Positions 1 to 9,532 of a stretch of DNA of 64,000 bases are shown piece after piece; the first letter of the stretch is position 1, and each line of letters opens with the position of its first letter. The notes under the pieces were generated by a model that was not told where the DNA came from, did not search any database, and saw nothing but the letters and a program-made list of their open reading frames with translations. The stretch comes from Escarpia spicata (taxonomy: Eukaryota > Annelida > Polychaeta > Sabellida > Siboglinidae): positions 52,198,214 to 52,262,213 of the forward strand of contig OZ023205.1 in NCBI GenBank assembly GCA_963995525.1, in the 5' to 3' direction. Both the position numbers and the translations under genes were made by a program.

Positions 1-238
1 TGCCTTTCCAAGTTGATCAACTCTAACAGTATATATGTTTCAGTTCAGAAAGTTTAAAAACAGGATTAATTTCCTCCTCCTCAAGAACAGCGTGTATGTA
101 CGAAATAAGTTCAGCAAATGCGGCATTTTGGGCAGTACTTGTGTCGTCACCATCTTGTAATGTTCTGGATCTGTGTCTGTCTCTGTTCTACAGCGACGTC
201 AGACATTGACCGTGGTACTTTGCCTCTATTGAAATAAA
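1..238. other. Host flank left of the Polinton
   Basis: AT-rich host DNA without a convincing open frame. Nothing recognisable is seen apart from its end, which supplies the left copy of the Polinton target duplication. Confidence 0.5.
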
Positions 239-244
239 AATAAG
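239..244. repeat. Left target-site duplication, AATAAG
   Basis: The hexamer AATAAG lies directly outside the left terminal inverted repeat and is repeated in direct orientation at 12890-12895, directly outside the right one. Polintons are known to make 6-bp duplications, so this marks the insertion point of the 12.6-kb element. Confidence 0.85.
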
Positions 245-480
245 AGTAGTTATTAGGGCTGGGGTTTCCCCGTACATGATCCAAAGATCAAAGAACATCA
301 AAGGGTTTTGGTGCAGTAGCACCGTTTTCGATCTTTACTAATAAAAAAGAAATGATTAATGACCTGTCGTAAAAATCTACTTATAAAAAATCTCTTATCT
401 TAATTGGTTTTTGACAGCTTTACTTATAAAAAAAGTTTGATTGATGACGTGCCGCCGACACGCCGCTTGTTCTTCTAAGT
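245..480 (+). repeat. Left terminal inverted repeat of the Polinton
   Basis: This 236-bp arm matches the reverse complement of 12654-12889 apart from about ten substitutions and two single-base indels in A/T runs. Several substitutions are C/T or G/A, including one at a CpG. It starts AGTAGTTATT and ends in a CTTCTAAGT shared by both arms. In Polintons these repeats are the replication origins used by the protein-primed polymerase and the integrase substrate. Confidence 0.93.
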
Positions 481-489
481 GCATTAGAG

Positions 490-645
490 CTGCCCTCTAG
501 TGGCTATATTTGCTATGTAGAAGGTAGCGCCTCTAGTGTATAAATGAGTAATCAATACTGCCCTCTAGTGGCTATACTGGCTATGTAGAAGGTAATGCCT
601 CTAGTGTATGAATGAGTAATCAGTACTGCCCTCTAGTGGTACTAC
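490..645. repeat. 68-bp subterminal tandem repeat, 2.2 copies
   Basis: Units beginning CTGCCCTCTAGTGG start at 490, 558 and 626, a constant 68-bp period; the third copy is cut off after about 18 bases. The first two copies differ at only a few positions. The array lies just inside the left inverted repeat and has no counterpart inside the right one. Confidence 0.85.
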
Positions 646-750
646 ATAACCTTACCTTAGCCGTGTAACCACTACATTGCCGTAGTACAACCACTACATA
701 ATCGCCCTACGCGTATAACCATTACATAACCACCACTACATAATGTGACG
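646..750. repeat. Degenerate ACCACTACATAA repeats
   Basis: Variants of the motif ACCACTACATAA recur at short irregular spacing. Together with the arrays on either side this makes the left subterminal zone wholly repetitive. No coding potential is seen. Confidence 0.6.
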
Positions 751-805
751 ACTGTTGGTGTGACGTCGGTGCTTAGTTACGGCTGGTGACATACGATCTA
801 GGTGT

Positions 806-965
806 GCTAGGTAAAGTTAGGTGAGCGGCTGCCTAGCGGTGAGGTGTGATCTCTTGTCCTAGTTAAGCCGGCGCGCTAGGTAAAGCTAGGCGAGCGGCTG
901 TTTAGCGGCGCGCGAGCCTCAGCGCTGGTGACTGTGATCTCTTGTCCTAGTTAAGCCGGCGCGCG
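806..965. repeat. Imperfect direct repeat pair, about 70-90 bp
   Basis: GCTAGGTAAAG starts at 806 and again at 875. Both copies run through GAGCGGCTG and a common block TCTTGTCCTAGTTAAGCCGG. The second copy carries about 20 extra GC-rich bases in its middle. Confidence 0.8.
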
Positions 966-2067
966 CCTGTGATCTGGTATTTCCGTGAGGCGTAACGGCG
1001 GGGGCCTAGCCGGGGAATTATCGAAACAATGCTGGTTTCTAGTAAGCTGACTTTATTGCGTAGAAGGAAACGGAGTACTACATTTTATATGCAAGGCTCT
1101 TTAATAACGGCGCTGTGAACATAGGAAACGGTGAGTGTTATTAGTTGTCCGGTTGTCAGCGCGGCGGCGCGCCGTACACGAAAGTCCAAAAACACGTCTA
1201 GGTGGTTCGTTTTCGGGTATGGGTGCTGACCACGGGTCATCATCATCATCGCTTATCCTCCACTGTTGGACGCGTGGCTTGCGTGGTCTTGGCTCACCGA
1301 TCACTACGACTGTGACGCGGGGGGTCGTGCGCGCTTGCAGGGGAGGCGGTGTGGTGGTTCGCCAGATAGCGTCCGCGCTGCTTGCGGCGCCTCGACCGCG
1401 AGCAAGCCCGGGTTTAGGCGGCGGCAATGGAGTTGCAGCACCCGGCGCCCTGAGACGAAGGAGAGCACTCCGACCAAGTCCCCGACCAAGTCCCCGACCA
1501 AGTCCCCGACCAAGCCGGGGTGGACGGCATGGAGTGGCTAGGCGCGGCGACGAACAGTAAATAGATTTTAAAATGTACTTAGCAAAGGTTAAAAAAATAG
1601 TAGACTTTGTAAATATTATCGAGTTTATGTTAAAAAGGCGAGGTAGGGGAGTGACGTACCTGTCGGATCCGTGACGCGCTTGTAGGGAATTAGTGTTTGG
1701 AGCGGTGTGAAAGTGATCCGTTTCCATGTTCGGCGCTTAACGGAATGTTGTTTACGGCGTTTGCTGGTGGCGCACTTATGAACGGCTGACGCTTGGCACG
1801 TAGTCACCGTCACGTAGGCCTTTACTCGACTGGGTTGCGTAATTTTATAAATTCTTAATAAAAGCTTAAAGGTGTAAAATAAACGGTCTATAATATGAAG
1901 CAAGGACTAGAGATTCTTATGGTATATTTATAGTTGCATATAACGCTTTATAAAAGCGACGCGAAGTTTGTGCACTAACATGTCCGCTCGTTTTTTGTAT
2001 TTTCAATAACCTTGGCAGACTCGGCTTTTTTGTGGTATACGTGTTCGGGCGCGCATAGGCTATTCAC
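966..2067. other. GC-rich left arm of the Polinton, no recognisable gene
   Basis: Several overlapping frames are open on both strands around 1100-1730, but none resembles a known family. They run through compositional repeats, notably four copies of the 12-mer CCGACCAAGTCC at 1470-1517, which read as Arg/Gly/Leu or Pro/Ser repeats depending on frame. A palindrome GCTTTATAAAAGC lies near 1945-1957. I read this stretch as regulatory or decayed sequence. Confidence 0.4.
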
Positions 2068-2075
2068 TAGGCTCT

Positions 2076-2083
2076 TATAAATA
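2076..2083 (+). promoter_or_regulatory. TATA box before the first plus-strand gene
   Basis: TATAAATA sits 85-92 bases before the ATG at 2168. It almost abuts the earlier in-frame ATG at 2087, which would lie about ten bases from the box and so probably upstream of the transcript start. This favours 2168 as the true start codon. Confidence 0.55.
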
Positions 2084-2167
2084 CATATGCTAAAAAGACC
2101 TCTGTATTCATTCGTTTTCGGTGTGTTAACGTCGTTTATTTGTCTTCGTTACCAGACTACGGTTGTC

Positions 2168-2877
2168 ATGTCGGCGCAAGGAGAACAAGGCGTATTGGGG
2201 CCTCTACTGAAGAAAAGAAAGAAGTCGACGCCAAAACCTTCTACGTCGGCAGCCACTGTTACCGGTATCAGCGCACCCGCTGCTGCTGCATGTACGCCGC
2301 CCGTCGCCGCAGAGGCGATCAGCGCGCCCGTCAGCGACGCAGCATCGCCGAAGCCCGTTTCTACGGTCAGCGCTGCAGAGGAGGAGGCACCACCCGGTCT
2401 CAGCGCGCCCGTTGTCGGCCATACTGCTGCAGGGGCAACCCCTGTGGAGGATCCCGCGTCGTCGTTCTACGCGCCAACATCGGTGAGTTTGTGCGATCTC
2501 ATACAGGCGGAAGACGGCTTGTGTGAGACGGGATGTGCCCAGTGCCGGCGTAAGGTGTTTCGTTCGAACGCCGGAACTATTATGTGCTTATCCCACGGGA
2601 TACAAAACGCGCCGAAAAATTTTTTTCGGTGCGCGCGATGGTGAAGGAGGATATCGAACCGGAGAGCAATCACGAAATTTGGCTCAGTCTATTCGATAAT
2701 GTTGTGTCGCAGCTCGTCACCTTGTAAGCCGATTACATAGCGTCTATGGGTCCGGAAAAATTGCGCGCCACGATCCTGACGCTCGTCGGTACGGTCGTAG
2801 AGGAGGTTACCCTACGAAAAACCTCGTGTGGTGACATGACGACGTACACCGCGCGGAGTGCGAAGAAGACCGAGTAA
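2168..2877 (+). pseudogene. Broken ORF with zinc-ribbon plus OB-like C-terminus
   Basis: The reading frame starts at ATG 2168, chosen because of the TATA box at 2076. It opens with a short Lys-rich patch (KKRKK), then about 100 residues rich in Ala, Pro and Ser. It then shows a cysteine pair CAQC, a CLSH pair about 17 residues later and a following segment typical of a zinc ribbon joined to an OB fold. The frame ends at 2642-2644. The second half continues in another frame from the T7 run at about 2621-2627, with an in-frame TAA at 2725-2727, to a stop at 2875-2877. That continuation carries a WLSLFD-type segment and an LVG further on. The order (Cys pair, Cys/His pair, W-x-x-LF) recalls the C-terminal domain of the large RPA subunit, so single-stranded DNA binding in replication is a reasonable guess. 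The assignment is mine and is not certain. Confidence 0.45.
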
Positions 2878-2921
2878 AACGCTTTTGAATGCCAACTAAC
2901 GCTTCGCTTTCTGTGCTGTAG

Positions 2922-3242
2922 GACGTCGACCGGGATCGTGTACTCGACGGTATAATTGTCGACGCTTTGAGGACCGTGCACGACGAGGCACTGGTGGAGC
3001 CGACTGCCGCTGTGAGGGAGTCCGCGGACGAACACTGCACGAAGCGCGTGAAAGTGGAGTTTGACGCCGCCGCCGTTCCATGGCCGCTATTGGAGGTGGT
3101 CAACTATCTACCCACTCCCGATGAAGCATGCTCGACGGCACGACGTCATCGCCACCGGTACCGCCAACGTACGCGACCCTATACACCCTCGTGTCGGCGG
3201 CACCACCACCATCAGCACCACCATCATCACCACCGGTCGTGA
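2922..3242 (+). other. Open stretch after a splice-acceptor-like sequence
   Basis: A frame is open from 2922 after ACTAAC and a pyrimidine-rich tract ending CTGTAG (2894-2921). The first 65 or so codons look protein-like (acidic, with KRVKVEF). The frame then dissolves into His/Arg repeats from about 3140, where the next ORF at 3128 takes over in a different frame. It may be the N-terminal part of that ORF split by a frameshift near 3120-3130. No family is recognised. Confidence 0.35.
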
Positions 3243-3856
3243 TGACAATTTCATCGGCGCCGTCGTCGTCGTCGTCGGAAGGGCTACCGCCGTTGATACC
3301 GGTCACTCAACTTCCAGCTACGGTGATCGAAGAAGCTCAACAGTCGTCGTCGTTGCCGCCGCCGCTACCGATTCACGACCCCTGCAACCAGTACCAGCCG
3401 CTCCTCCTAAGGATGCGCAAAGCGCGGACGAAATATTTATTGCACGCCTTTGCCGAAGCGATCGGGGGAACAATATTGAGACGCGCGCGGCGCTACTGCG
3501 GTGAGTGTGAACCCGACGAAGGGTGCCCCTTCGTTCACGTGGAAGGGTACCGAGCCGGTCGACCTAACCGCCGCTACCCACGGATGTACGAAAATGTGGC
3601 TGATATATCCAATCGTTTCTTCCAGCCCGTGCTCGATTCGTACCTACATCGTTCGCTTGTACCGTGCGTGACGCGCCTGATACTAATCCTGCACGATCAG
3701 TGCACGCTCCAGCCGGGCCGAGCTGCGGAAGCCGAGCTCGTGAAACAGGTATCCGACTGGTTGCTAGGGACCGATTGGACTGCCTGCTTCCACAACGCCA
3801 TACTTGAGAGCGCGGCAGAGGGCTACTTGCTGAAAAGAGCCGGATTCGTTGTCTGA
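3128..3856 (+). CDS. Polinton hypothetical protein, 242 aa
   Basis: This is an intact frame from ATG 3128, which directly follows an in-frame stop at 3122-3124. Residues 1 to about 95 are a Pro/Ser/Thr linker that looks disordered. Residues from about 95 to the end look folded: an RMRKARTKYLLHAF helix-like start, a CGECEPDEGCPF cysteine cluster with potential metal ligands, then mixed helices ending AEGYLLKRAGFVV. I do not recognise the family. Its place between the OB-like gene and the polymerase, on the same strand, suggests a role in replication or an early function. The upstream open frame at 2922 may belong to the same gene. Confidence 0.5.
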   Translation: MLDGTTSSPPVPPTYATLYTLVSAAPPPSAPPSSPPVVMTISSAPSSSSSEGLPPLIPVTQLPATVIEEAQQSSSLPPPLPIHDPCNQYQPLLLRMRKARTKYLLHAFAEAIGGTILRRARRYCGECEPDEGCPFVHVEGYRAGRPNRRYPRMYENVADISNRFFQPVLDSYLHRSLVPCVTRLILILHDQCTLQPGRAAEAELVKQVSDWLLGTDWTACFHNAILESAAEGYLLKRAGFVV

Positions 3857-3869
3857 ACATTAATTACTG

Positions 3870-4240
3870 CTGGCTACTATAACGAACTTTAAGCGGCTTA
3901 ATATGCACGTTTCTATAACGGAACTTTAATCTGCTTAATAAACGTTGAAAACGTATGCACGCTACTTTTATAACGAACATTGTTTAATAAATCGTTGATG
4001 CACGCTAGAATAACGACGAACTTTTCGATAGTAGCGCTTGATGTATTATGCTTAATAAAACGTTGAAAACGTCTGAACGATCTTGTTTACTATTACGCAA
4101 AACACGTTTAAATTCACCATACACGAAACGCCTTAATAAAGGCTCATACGCTGCTACATTTAATATTCCGCCTATTCGAAAAACAATACGCAAAACATCC
4201 CACCAAGTAAAGGGCGAAACGCTGCTGGCCTACATTTAAT
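3870..4240. repeat. AT-rich spacer with degenerate AACGAACTTTAA / CTTAATAAACGTTG repeats
   Basis: Variants of ATAACGAACTTTAA and CTTAATAAACGTTGAAAACG recur four or five times between 3875 and 4140, bringing several AATAAA hexamers with them. It lies after the hypothetical gene and before the polymerase. It probably supplies the poly(A) signal for the former. Confidence 0.55.
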
Positions 4241-4446
4241 ACCCACACAGTCAGTTGCCTCAACAACAGCGGGGTACAAAGACCACTAGCGCTCACCCGT
4301 TATTTTTTTGCGCCGCCGCCGTTCCGCCTCACGGCAAGGTCAAAGATCACAGCAGCAGCCGTGTCGTCATCATAGCTGCTATAGGGAGCGTAGTGGCTTT
4401 GTCGTAGTTAATATAGTTGTCGGTGTTGAGTAGAACGGTCGCAGCG

Positions 4447-7400
4447 ATGGTCTGCCGCTTCTGCGGTCGAGCCGTCGAGGCGGGGCACTCGTGTAAAATA
4501 TGCAAGAGCAGCAGCAGTACCATTGCCCAAATTGCGATCGGAAGTTCGCCTATCGTAGAAGCCTAACGAGACATTTAAAGAATTGCGCAAGCGGAAAGGA
4601 GGATGACTGCTGTAAATGTCAGAAATGCGGTCGATCGTTCACCGTTCGGCAGAACATGTTGAAACATTTGAGAACGACCTGCGGTGAAAAAAGTCACCAC
4701 CACCACCACCGTCACCGCCGCCACCTAGCGATGAGGATGATGATGCGCCCGACGAGGAGGAGGCGGTGTGGTCAGCCGGTCTACGGCGTACCGTTCAAGA
4801 GCACTGGTCTAGTATACGGACGTCTACGTCGTACGGCCCTATCCAGTCGAAGTATAATTATCAACTGACCGATTGTTTGGACATGGTCACACTCGACTCC
4901 CGACTCCGACAAATGTTCGAGGAGCAAACTCGAGCGTTAAAAATAAATTTAAGTTTTGGGTTTATTCTACGACACAAGGAGACGGGACGTTACCGGTATT
5001 ATCATTCGTCTTGTAATTGTTGCAGTCGATTCCACGACGCCCCCGCGCTCATCACTGACGCCGCGTCGTTCGAACGCTTCCTCGACGCCGTCCGACAACC
5101 CGATATTCTACAGTACGTGATAGCGCAACGACCCGATTCGGTGTGGGTCGCCGAATTGGTAACGAACGTTACCTACTTCCTCAACGCTATCACCCACCAT
5201 CCTATCGGTTGTTTCGACGTGCAATTTCCCGCATACCTGTACGCCAACAAGTCGGTCGTCGCTCTAGCGAAAGATCGACGCGGTAAGCCTTACACCGATA
5301 ACTTATGCCTCTTGTGTTGTTTGGCGCTTCATAGAAGAAGAAGAGACACGAGCGACGATGCCGCCGTAGTAAGCACCACCCGTTTGACGGCCCTCGCCTT
5401 ACGGCTCTACGCCGACTACAGCGGCGGTAGCGGGGTGAGTCCCTACGCGTTCGCCGGCGTTCCTCTGAACGAACTCGACCGTGTGGAGAGGGTCTTCGAA
5501 ACCAACGTGGCCGTGTATCGACTGACGGAGGGGGACGGGAAAACAGCCGCCGAATTGATCCGTCGTTCCTCTGCAGGTACCCCACTACCATGAACGTAAA
5601 TCTATACGACGCGCACTATTCGTATATAACCGACATCTCGCGCTTCACTCAAACGTACTTGTGTAGTAAATGCGGTGAATCGCTGTGGCGAACCGCCTCT
5701 AAACTGCGGCGTCACGAAGCGACGTGCGAGGGTGGCGTTCGCCACGTCTTCCCCGGCAGTGTCTACCACCCGACGCCGTCCGTATTTCAACAGTTGGAGG
5801 AGGAGGGTATCTTCGTGGCCGAACCCCTGCGCTACTACCCGTACAGAGCTACATTCGATTTCGAGTGCTACTTCGACGATCGCGACCTGCCGGCGGCTAG
5901 CGCCAAATGCCGGTGGATATCCCGACACGAACTACTCAGCGTGAGTATCGCCTCAAACGTCCCCGGTCACGAGGCGGCGCAATGCTTCGTCACGACCGGG
6001 GATTCGAACAACATCGCGAAGCGCCTGATCGCCGCCCTGGAGGCCGTGAGAGAAGCGGCGTGCGCGGCTCAACGACCGTCATACGACTCGACCTTCGAAG
6101 CGTTCGATGCGCTCGACGACGAATGGCGGCAAGCCGCGGCCGGCGAGGAGGGGGTGGCGTCGCACAAGTCCCCGTACACCGTAATCGTCGACCGCCTGTG
6201 GGCGCATCTACGCCAACTCCCCGCCCTCGGTTTCAATTCGGGTAAGTACGACTTGAACGTCTTCAAAAAGTATCTCACTCCTCTGCTCATGACCGAAGGA
6301 CGGGACACATCGTCGGCGTTTACGATCAAACGACAGAACAACTTCATGTGTCTAGCGACGACGACGCTCAAGTTCCTGGACATCACCAACTACCTGGCCC
6401 CCGGTTTCAGCTACGATAAGTTTCTGAAGGCTTACGGCTGCGAAGTGACGAAGGGCTACTTCCCCTATGAGTACCTCGACGAGTTGCGGAAACTAGATGA
6501 AACCGAACTGCCGCCGCGGGAAGCGTTCTACAGCCACCTGAAACGCGAAGGGATCTCCGCCGAGGCGAACGAGGGTTGCTTGACGATATGGCGCGACGAA
6601 GGAATGACGACACTGCGCGACTTCCTCGTGTGGTACAACAACCGAGACGTGGTACCATTCTTGGAGGCCGTCGACAAACAGTTCGCCTTCTACCGGCAGC
6701 GTCGCATCGATATGTTCAAAGACGCCATCAGCGTACCGGGTTTAACGCTACTCTACCTGTTCAACGATCTCCCGTCGACAATTCACTTCACTCTCTTCAA
6801 CGAGCCGAACAAGGACCTACATCGGCTCATACAATCGCAGATCATCGGCGGTCCCTCGATCATCTTAGCGCGTCATCACGAGGCCGACGTAACCGTTCTA
6901 CGCCGGAAAGAGTACGGCGAGTCGGCGCGGACTTGTCGTTCGATCGTGGGGTTTGACGCGAACGGCCTCTACCCATGGGCTATCACGCAAGACATGCCGA
7001 CGGGGTGGTATACGCGCCGCCGCGAAGAGGACGTCTTTCGACCGGAATGCGTGCACCGCTACGGCCGTATAGCCGTGCAGTGGCTGACGTGGGAGGCCGA
7101 ACGGACAGGGGTGCGCATACGACACCTGATCAACGGGCGCGAGAAACGCATCGGCAAGTACCGGGTCGACGGTTGGTGTCGAGAGACGCGAACGGCGTAC
7201 CAATTCCAAGGATGCTTCTTCCACGGCTGCCCGTGTACGGAGAAAGGCGACGAACGACATTAACGGGAAGCCGATGACACAAATGTACGCCGAGACGAAT
7301 GCCGGTGACGCGAGGTGTAACCGCCGCCGCCGCCGCCGCCCGAGAGTCGATGGTGGACCGGCAGCGGCGGCGATATTACACGGTCGACGATCTTGAAGGC

Positions 7401-8439
7401 CGTACGCGACGGCACTCTGTTCGGCCTGGTAGAATGCGATATCGCCGTCCCGGACACGCAGCGCGACGCCTTCGCCGAGATGCAGCCCATCTTCAAGAAC
7501 GCCTACATCGAGCGCAACGATCTCAGCCCGTTCATGCGACGATACGCCGAAACGCACAAGCTCCTGACGCGACCTCAGCGGACGCTCGTTGGTAGCTTTT
7601 TCGGCGTCAAGACGCGAGGGCGATACCGACCCCGACAAAGCCATCATCGCCGATACATTTAAGCTTCTTGGCAACAGTTTCTATGGGAAAACTATTACGC
7701 GCGTTGATTTCCACAGGGAAATCAAATACTGCACGACGGCCGGCGCCTCGATGCTCGTCAACGATCGTCGCTTCCGGCAGCTTGACGTCGTCGTACCCGA
7801 CGGTTTCTACGAGGTGGCGCTGAACAAGCGAACCGTCCGGTACGCGAATTTTACTACGATTTCATTACCGCCTACATTCCGCGTCCCCTGTTCCAGTACT
7901 GCGCGATGGACACCGACTCAGCGTACATAGCCCTCGCGGGCCGGCACGTCGACGAGCTGGTGGAGGAGGCTAAACTCGAGCATTAATTTCGCCACCGAGG
8001 GGACTGGTTTCCGGCGGAGTGCTGCGACAATCACGCGGACGCTTACGTGCAGTGCCGGTTCGCCGCGCGACCGTGGGACGCTCTAGCCGCCGGTTGCGCG
8101 AAACGTCGCAAGTACGATAAGCGAACACCGGGCCTCTTCAAAGAGGAATGGTCCGGTCGCGGTATCATAGCGCTCTGCAGTAAGACCTACTACTGTTTCG
8201 GCGACGGCGGAGACAAGTACAGCACGAAGGGATTGAGTAAGCGTCAGAACGACATCGACAAGGACGTCTTCCTCGCTGTGCTGCGCGGACAACGGAGCGG
8301 TAACGGTTGGAACCGTGGCTTCCAAGTGAAAGAGTCGTCCGTGTTGACGTACATTCAGGAGCGCGCGGCGTTGAGCTATTTCTACGCTAAATGTCGCATG
8401 CTCGACGACAGAGTCACCACGGCGCCTATACTCGTATAA
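4447..8439 (+). pseudogene. polB: Protein-primed family B DNA polymerase, multiply broken
   Basis: This is the Polinton replicative polymerase. ATG 4447 opens a Cys-rich head (CRFC, CKIC), followed in another frame by two C2HC fingers (from 4524 and 4608). The N-terminal domain runs from 4690 to 5580. The exonuclease part follows: Exo I DFECYF (about 5860), Exo II NSGKYDLN (about 6236) and Exo III YNNRD (about 6634). The polymerase motifs are A, DANGLYP (about 6955); B, KLLGNSFYG (about 7660); and C, DTDS (7909-7920). A DKYSTKG segment lies near 8211. Breaks: frame changes at the AGC run 4503-4516, the A6 run 4687-4692, about 5529-5590, 7255-7263, 7310-7395, 7605-7620 and 7849-7853, and an in-frame TAA at 7984-7986. 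All motif residues survive in pieces. The gene is inactive and stops 81 bases from the convergent capsid gene. Confidence 0.93.
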
Positions 8440-8520
8440 CTACTATAGTCCCTCTAAGGGGCGAACGAACTACCCCTCTAAGGGGACCCTACCTAAGGGG
8501 AACTAACGAAAGATCCCGAC
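8440..8520. terminator. Convergent-gene spacer with CCCCTCTAAGGGG hairpins
   Basis: Between the polymerase and capsid stop codons the motif CCTCTAAGGGG occurs at about 8451 and 8473, and a variant CCTAAGGGG at about 8491. The middle copy reads CCCCTCTAAGGGG, a short perfect-stem hairpin. A role in ending transcription from both sides is an inference from position. Confidence 0.35.
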
Positions 8521-9396
8521 CTAAGGGTTCACCTTAGCTTTTCGCACTTGCAGGTAGGTCTCCAGCAGCACGATTTCCCACCCCGGATTGGCTTGCGCTC
8601 CTATGAGCGCGAAGGCGTCCTTCGCGCGCACCAGACGTACCTTCACGTCGACGCCGTTCAGTAGGTACTGGTCTTGCATGAACACGTCGGCGTGTACGCG
8701 TCCCATCATCTCCACCTCGCGACTGTCCCGCGTGAAGAGACGCCTCTGCGCGTAACCGTTGTTAGAATGGCCTCCATGTACCCGGCGGTGTCTTTGTACC
8801 ACAGACCGCCCGCGAGCTGCGACCTTTTCGCGTCGGTACCGTAGCTCAGCAGGGTTTCGATTTAGGCCCGGTACAGATACGTCGACTTGGCTGAACATCG
8901 AATGCAGAAAATTGTTGACCGGGGCCACGACGCTGTCGTTCGCGAGATCGGTACCGTCCCCCTGGACCACTTTGAAGCGAACGTACAGTCTAACGCTCAC
9001 CAGGTCCGTATAGTCGTCTCCCGAGCCCGGGATGAGGAACTCGATAGTCCCGCCGGCGTCGAGAGCCGTCAGCTGTTGGTGTTCGATCCACTGACCGCTC
9101 TCGATCCTCATAGACGGACTCGGTAATAGGTAACCGAGACAGCTACTCAACAGCGCCGTCCACAGATTGGAATCGCCCTGGCCTCTCGTTAGATTGTATA
9201 TACTGACGACGATTACCGTGTGCAGGACGACGATCTGACACAGGAAGATGATCTCGGCTTTAGGGCAGTCGTTGCCGCAGAAACGCCATGGAACGTGTTC
9301 GCGTACGTAGGCGGACTCGGTAGTGTCGACGCGGTCTTCGGGCTCGGTGACGCCGATATCGAAGCTGTCTGCGTTCATTGTCACCTCGTCGGTCAT
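8521..9396 (-). pseudogene. Truncated Polinton major capsid protein fused to a small membrane ORF
   Basis: A 291-codon frame. Residues 1 to about 95 hold one hydrophobic stretch (AEIIFLCQIVVLHTVIVV) and the motif WTALLSSCLGYLLP, features I associate with a separate small Polinton membrane protein. From about residue 98 (GQWIEHQ, GGTIEFLIPGS) it reads as the major capsid protein, first jelly roll, with NNFLHSMFSQVDVS and later EVEMMGRVHADVF. Capsid N-terminal residues before GQWIEHQ are missing, so the two genes appear joined by a deletion. Between about 8755 and 8880 the true frame moves out and back (two compensating shifts), with a likely short deletion near 8865. The ORF stops after KAKVNP, so the second jelly roll is absent. 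No functional capsid could form. Confidence 0.8.
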
Positions 9397-9431
9397 CGTA
9401 GTGCCACTGCGGTCTGTTAATGCAGCACCAT

Positions 9432-9445
9432 CCCTTATAAAAGCC
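9432..9445 (-). promoter_or_regulatory. TATA-like box before the capsid ORF
   Basis: On the minus strand TTTATAA (9436-9442) lies 40-50 bases before the ATG at 9396, inside GGCTTTTATAAGGG. Distance and match are what a core promoter would show. Confidence 0.5.
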
Positions 9446-9532
9446 GTTGCACAACCCCGCTTCGTGTAGTCGCTAGCACCCCGAATGTCGCATCCTATAC
9501 GGCATGACGACTACCGTCCGACGCTACGGTCT

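Noticed and set aside
1101..1727. Long overlapping open frames on both strands in the left Polinton arm
   Set aside because: They cross a (CCGACCAAGTCC)4 repeat and GC-rich simple sequence and show no domain; openness follows from composition.
4447..8439. Programmed ribosomal frameshifting in the polymerase
   Set aside because: Frames change in both directions at seven places and an in-frame stop is also present; that is decay, not recoding.
8759..9420. Plus-strand frames opposite the capsid gene
   Set aside because: Shadows of the minus-strand capsid codons in GC-rich DNA, without motifs of their own.
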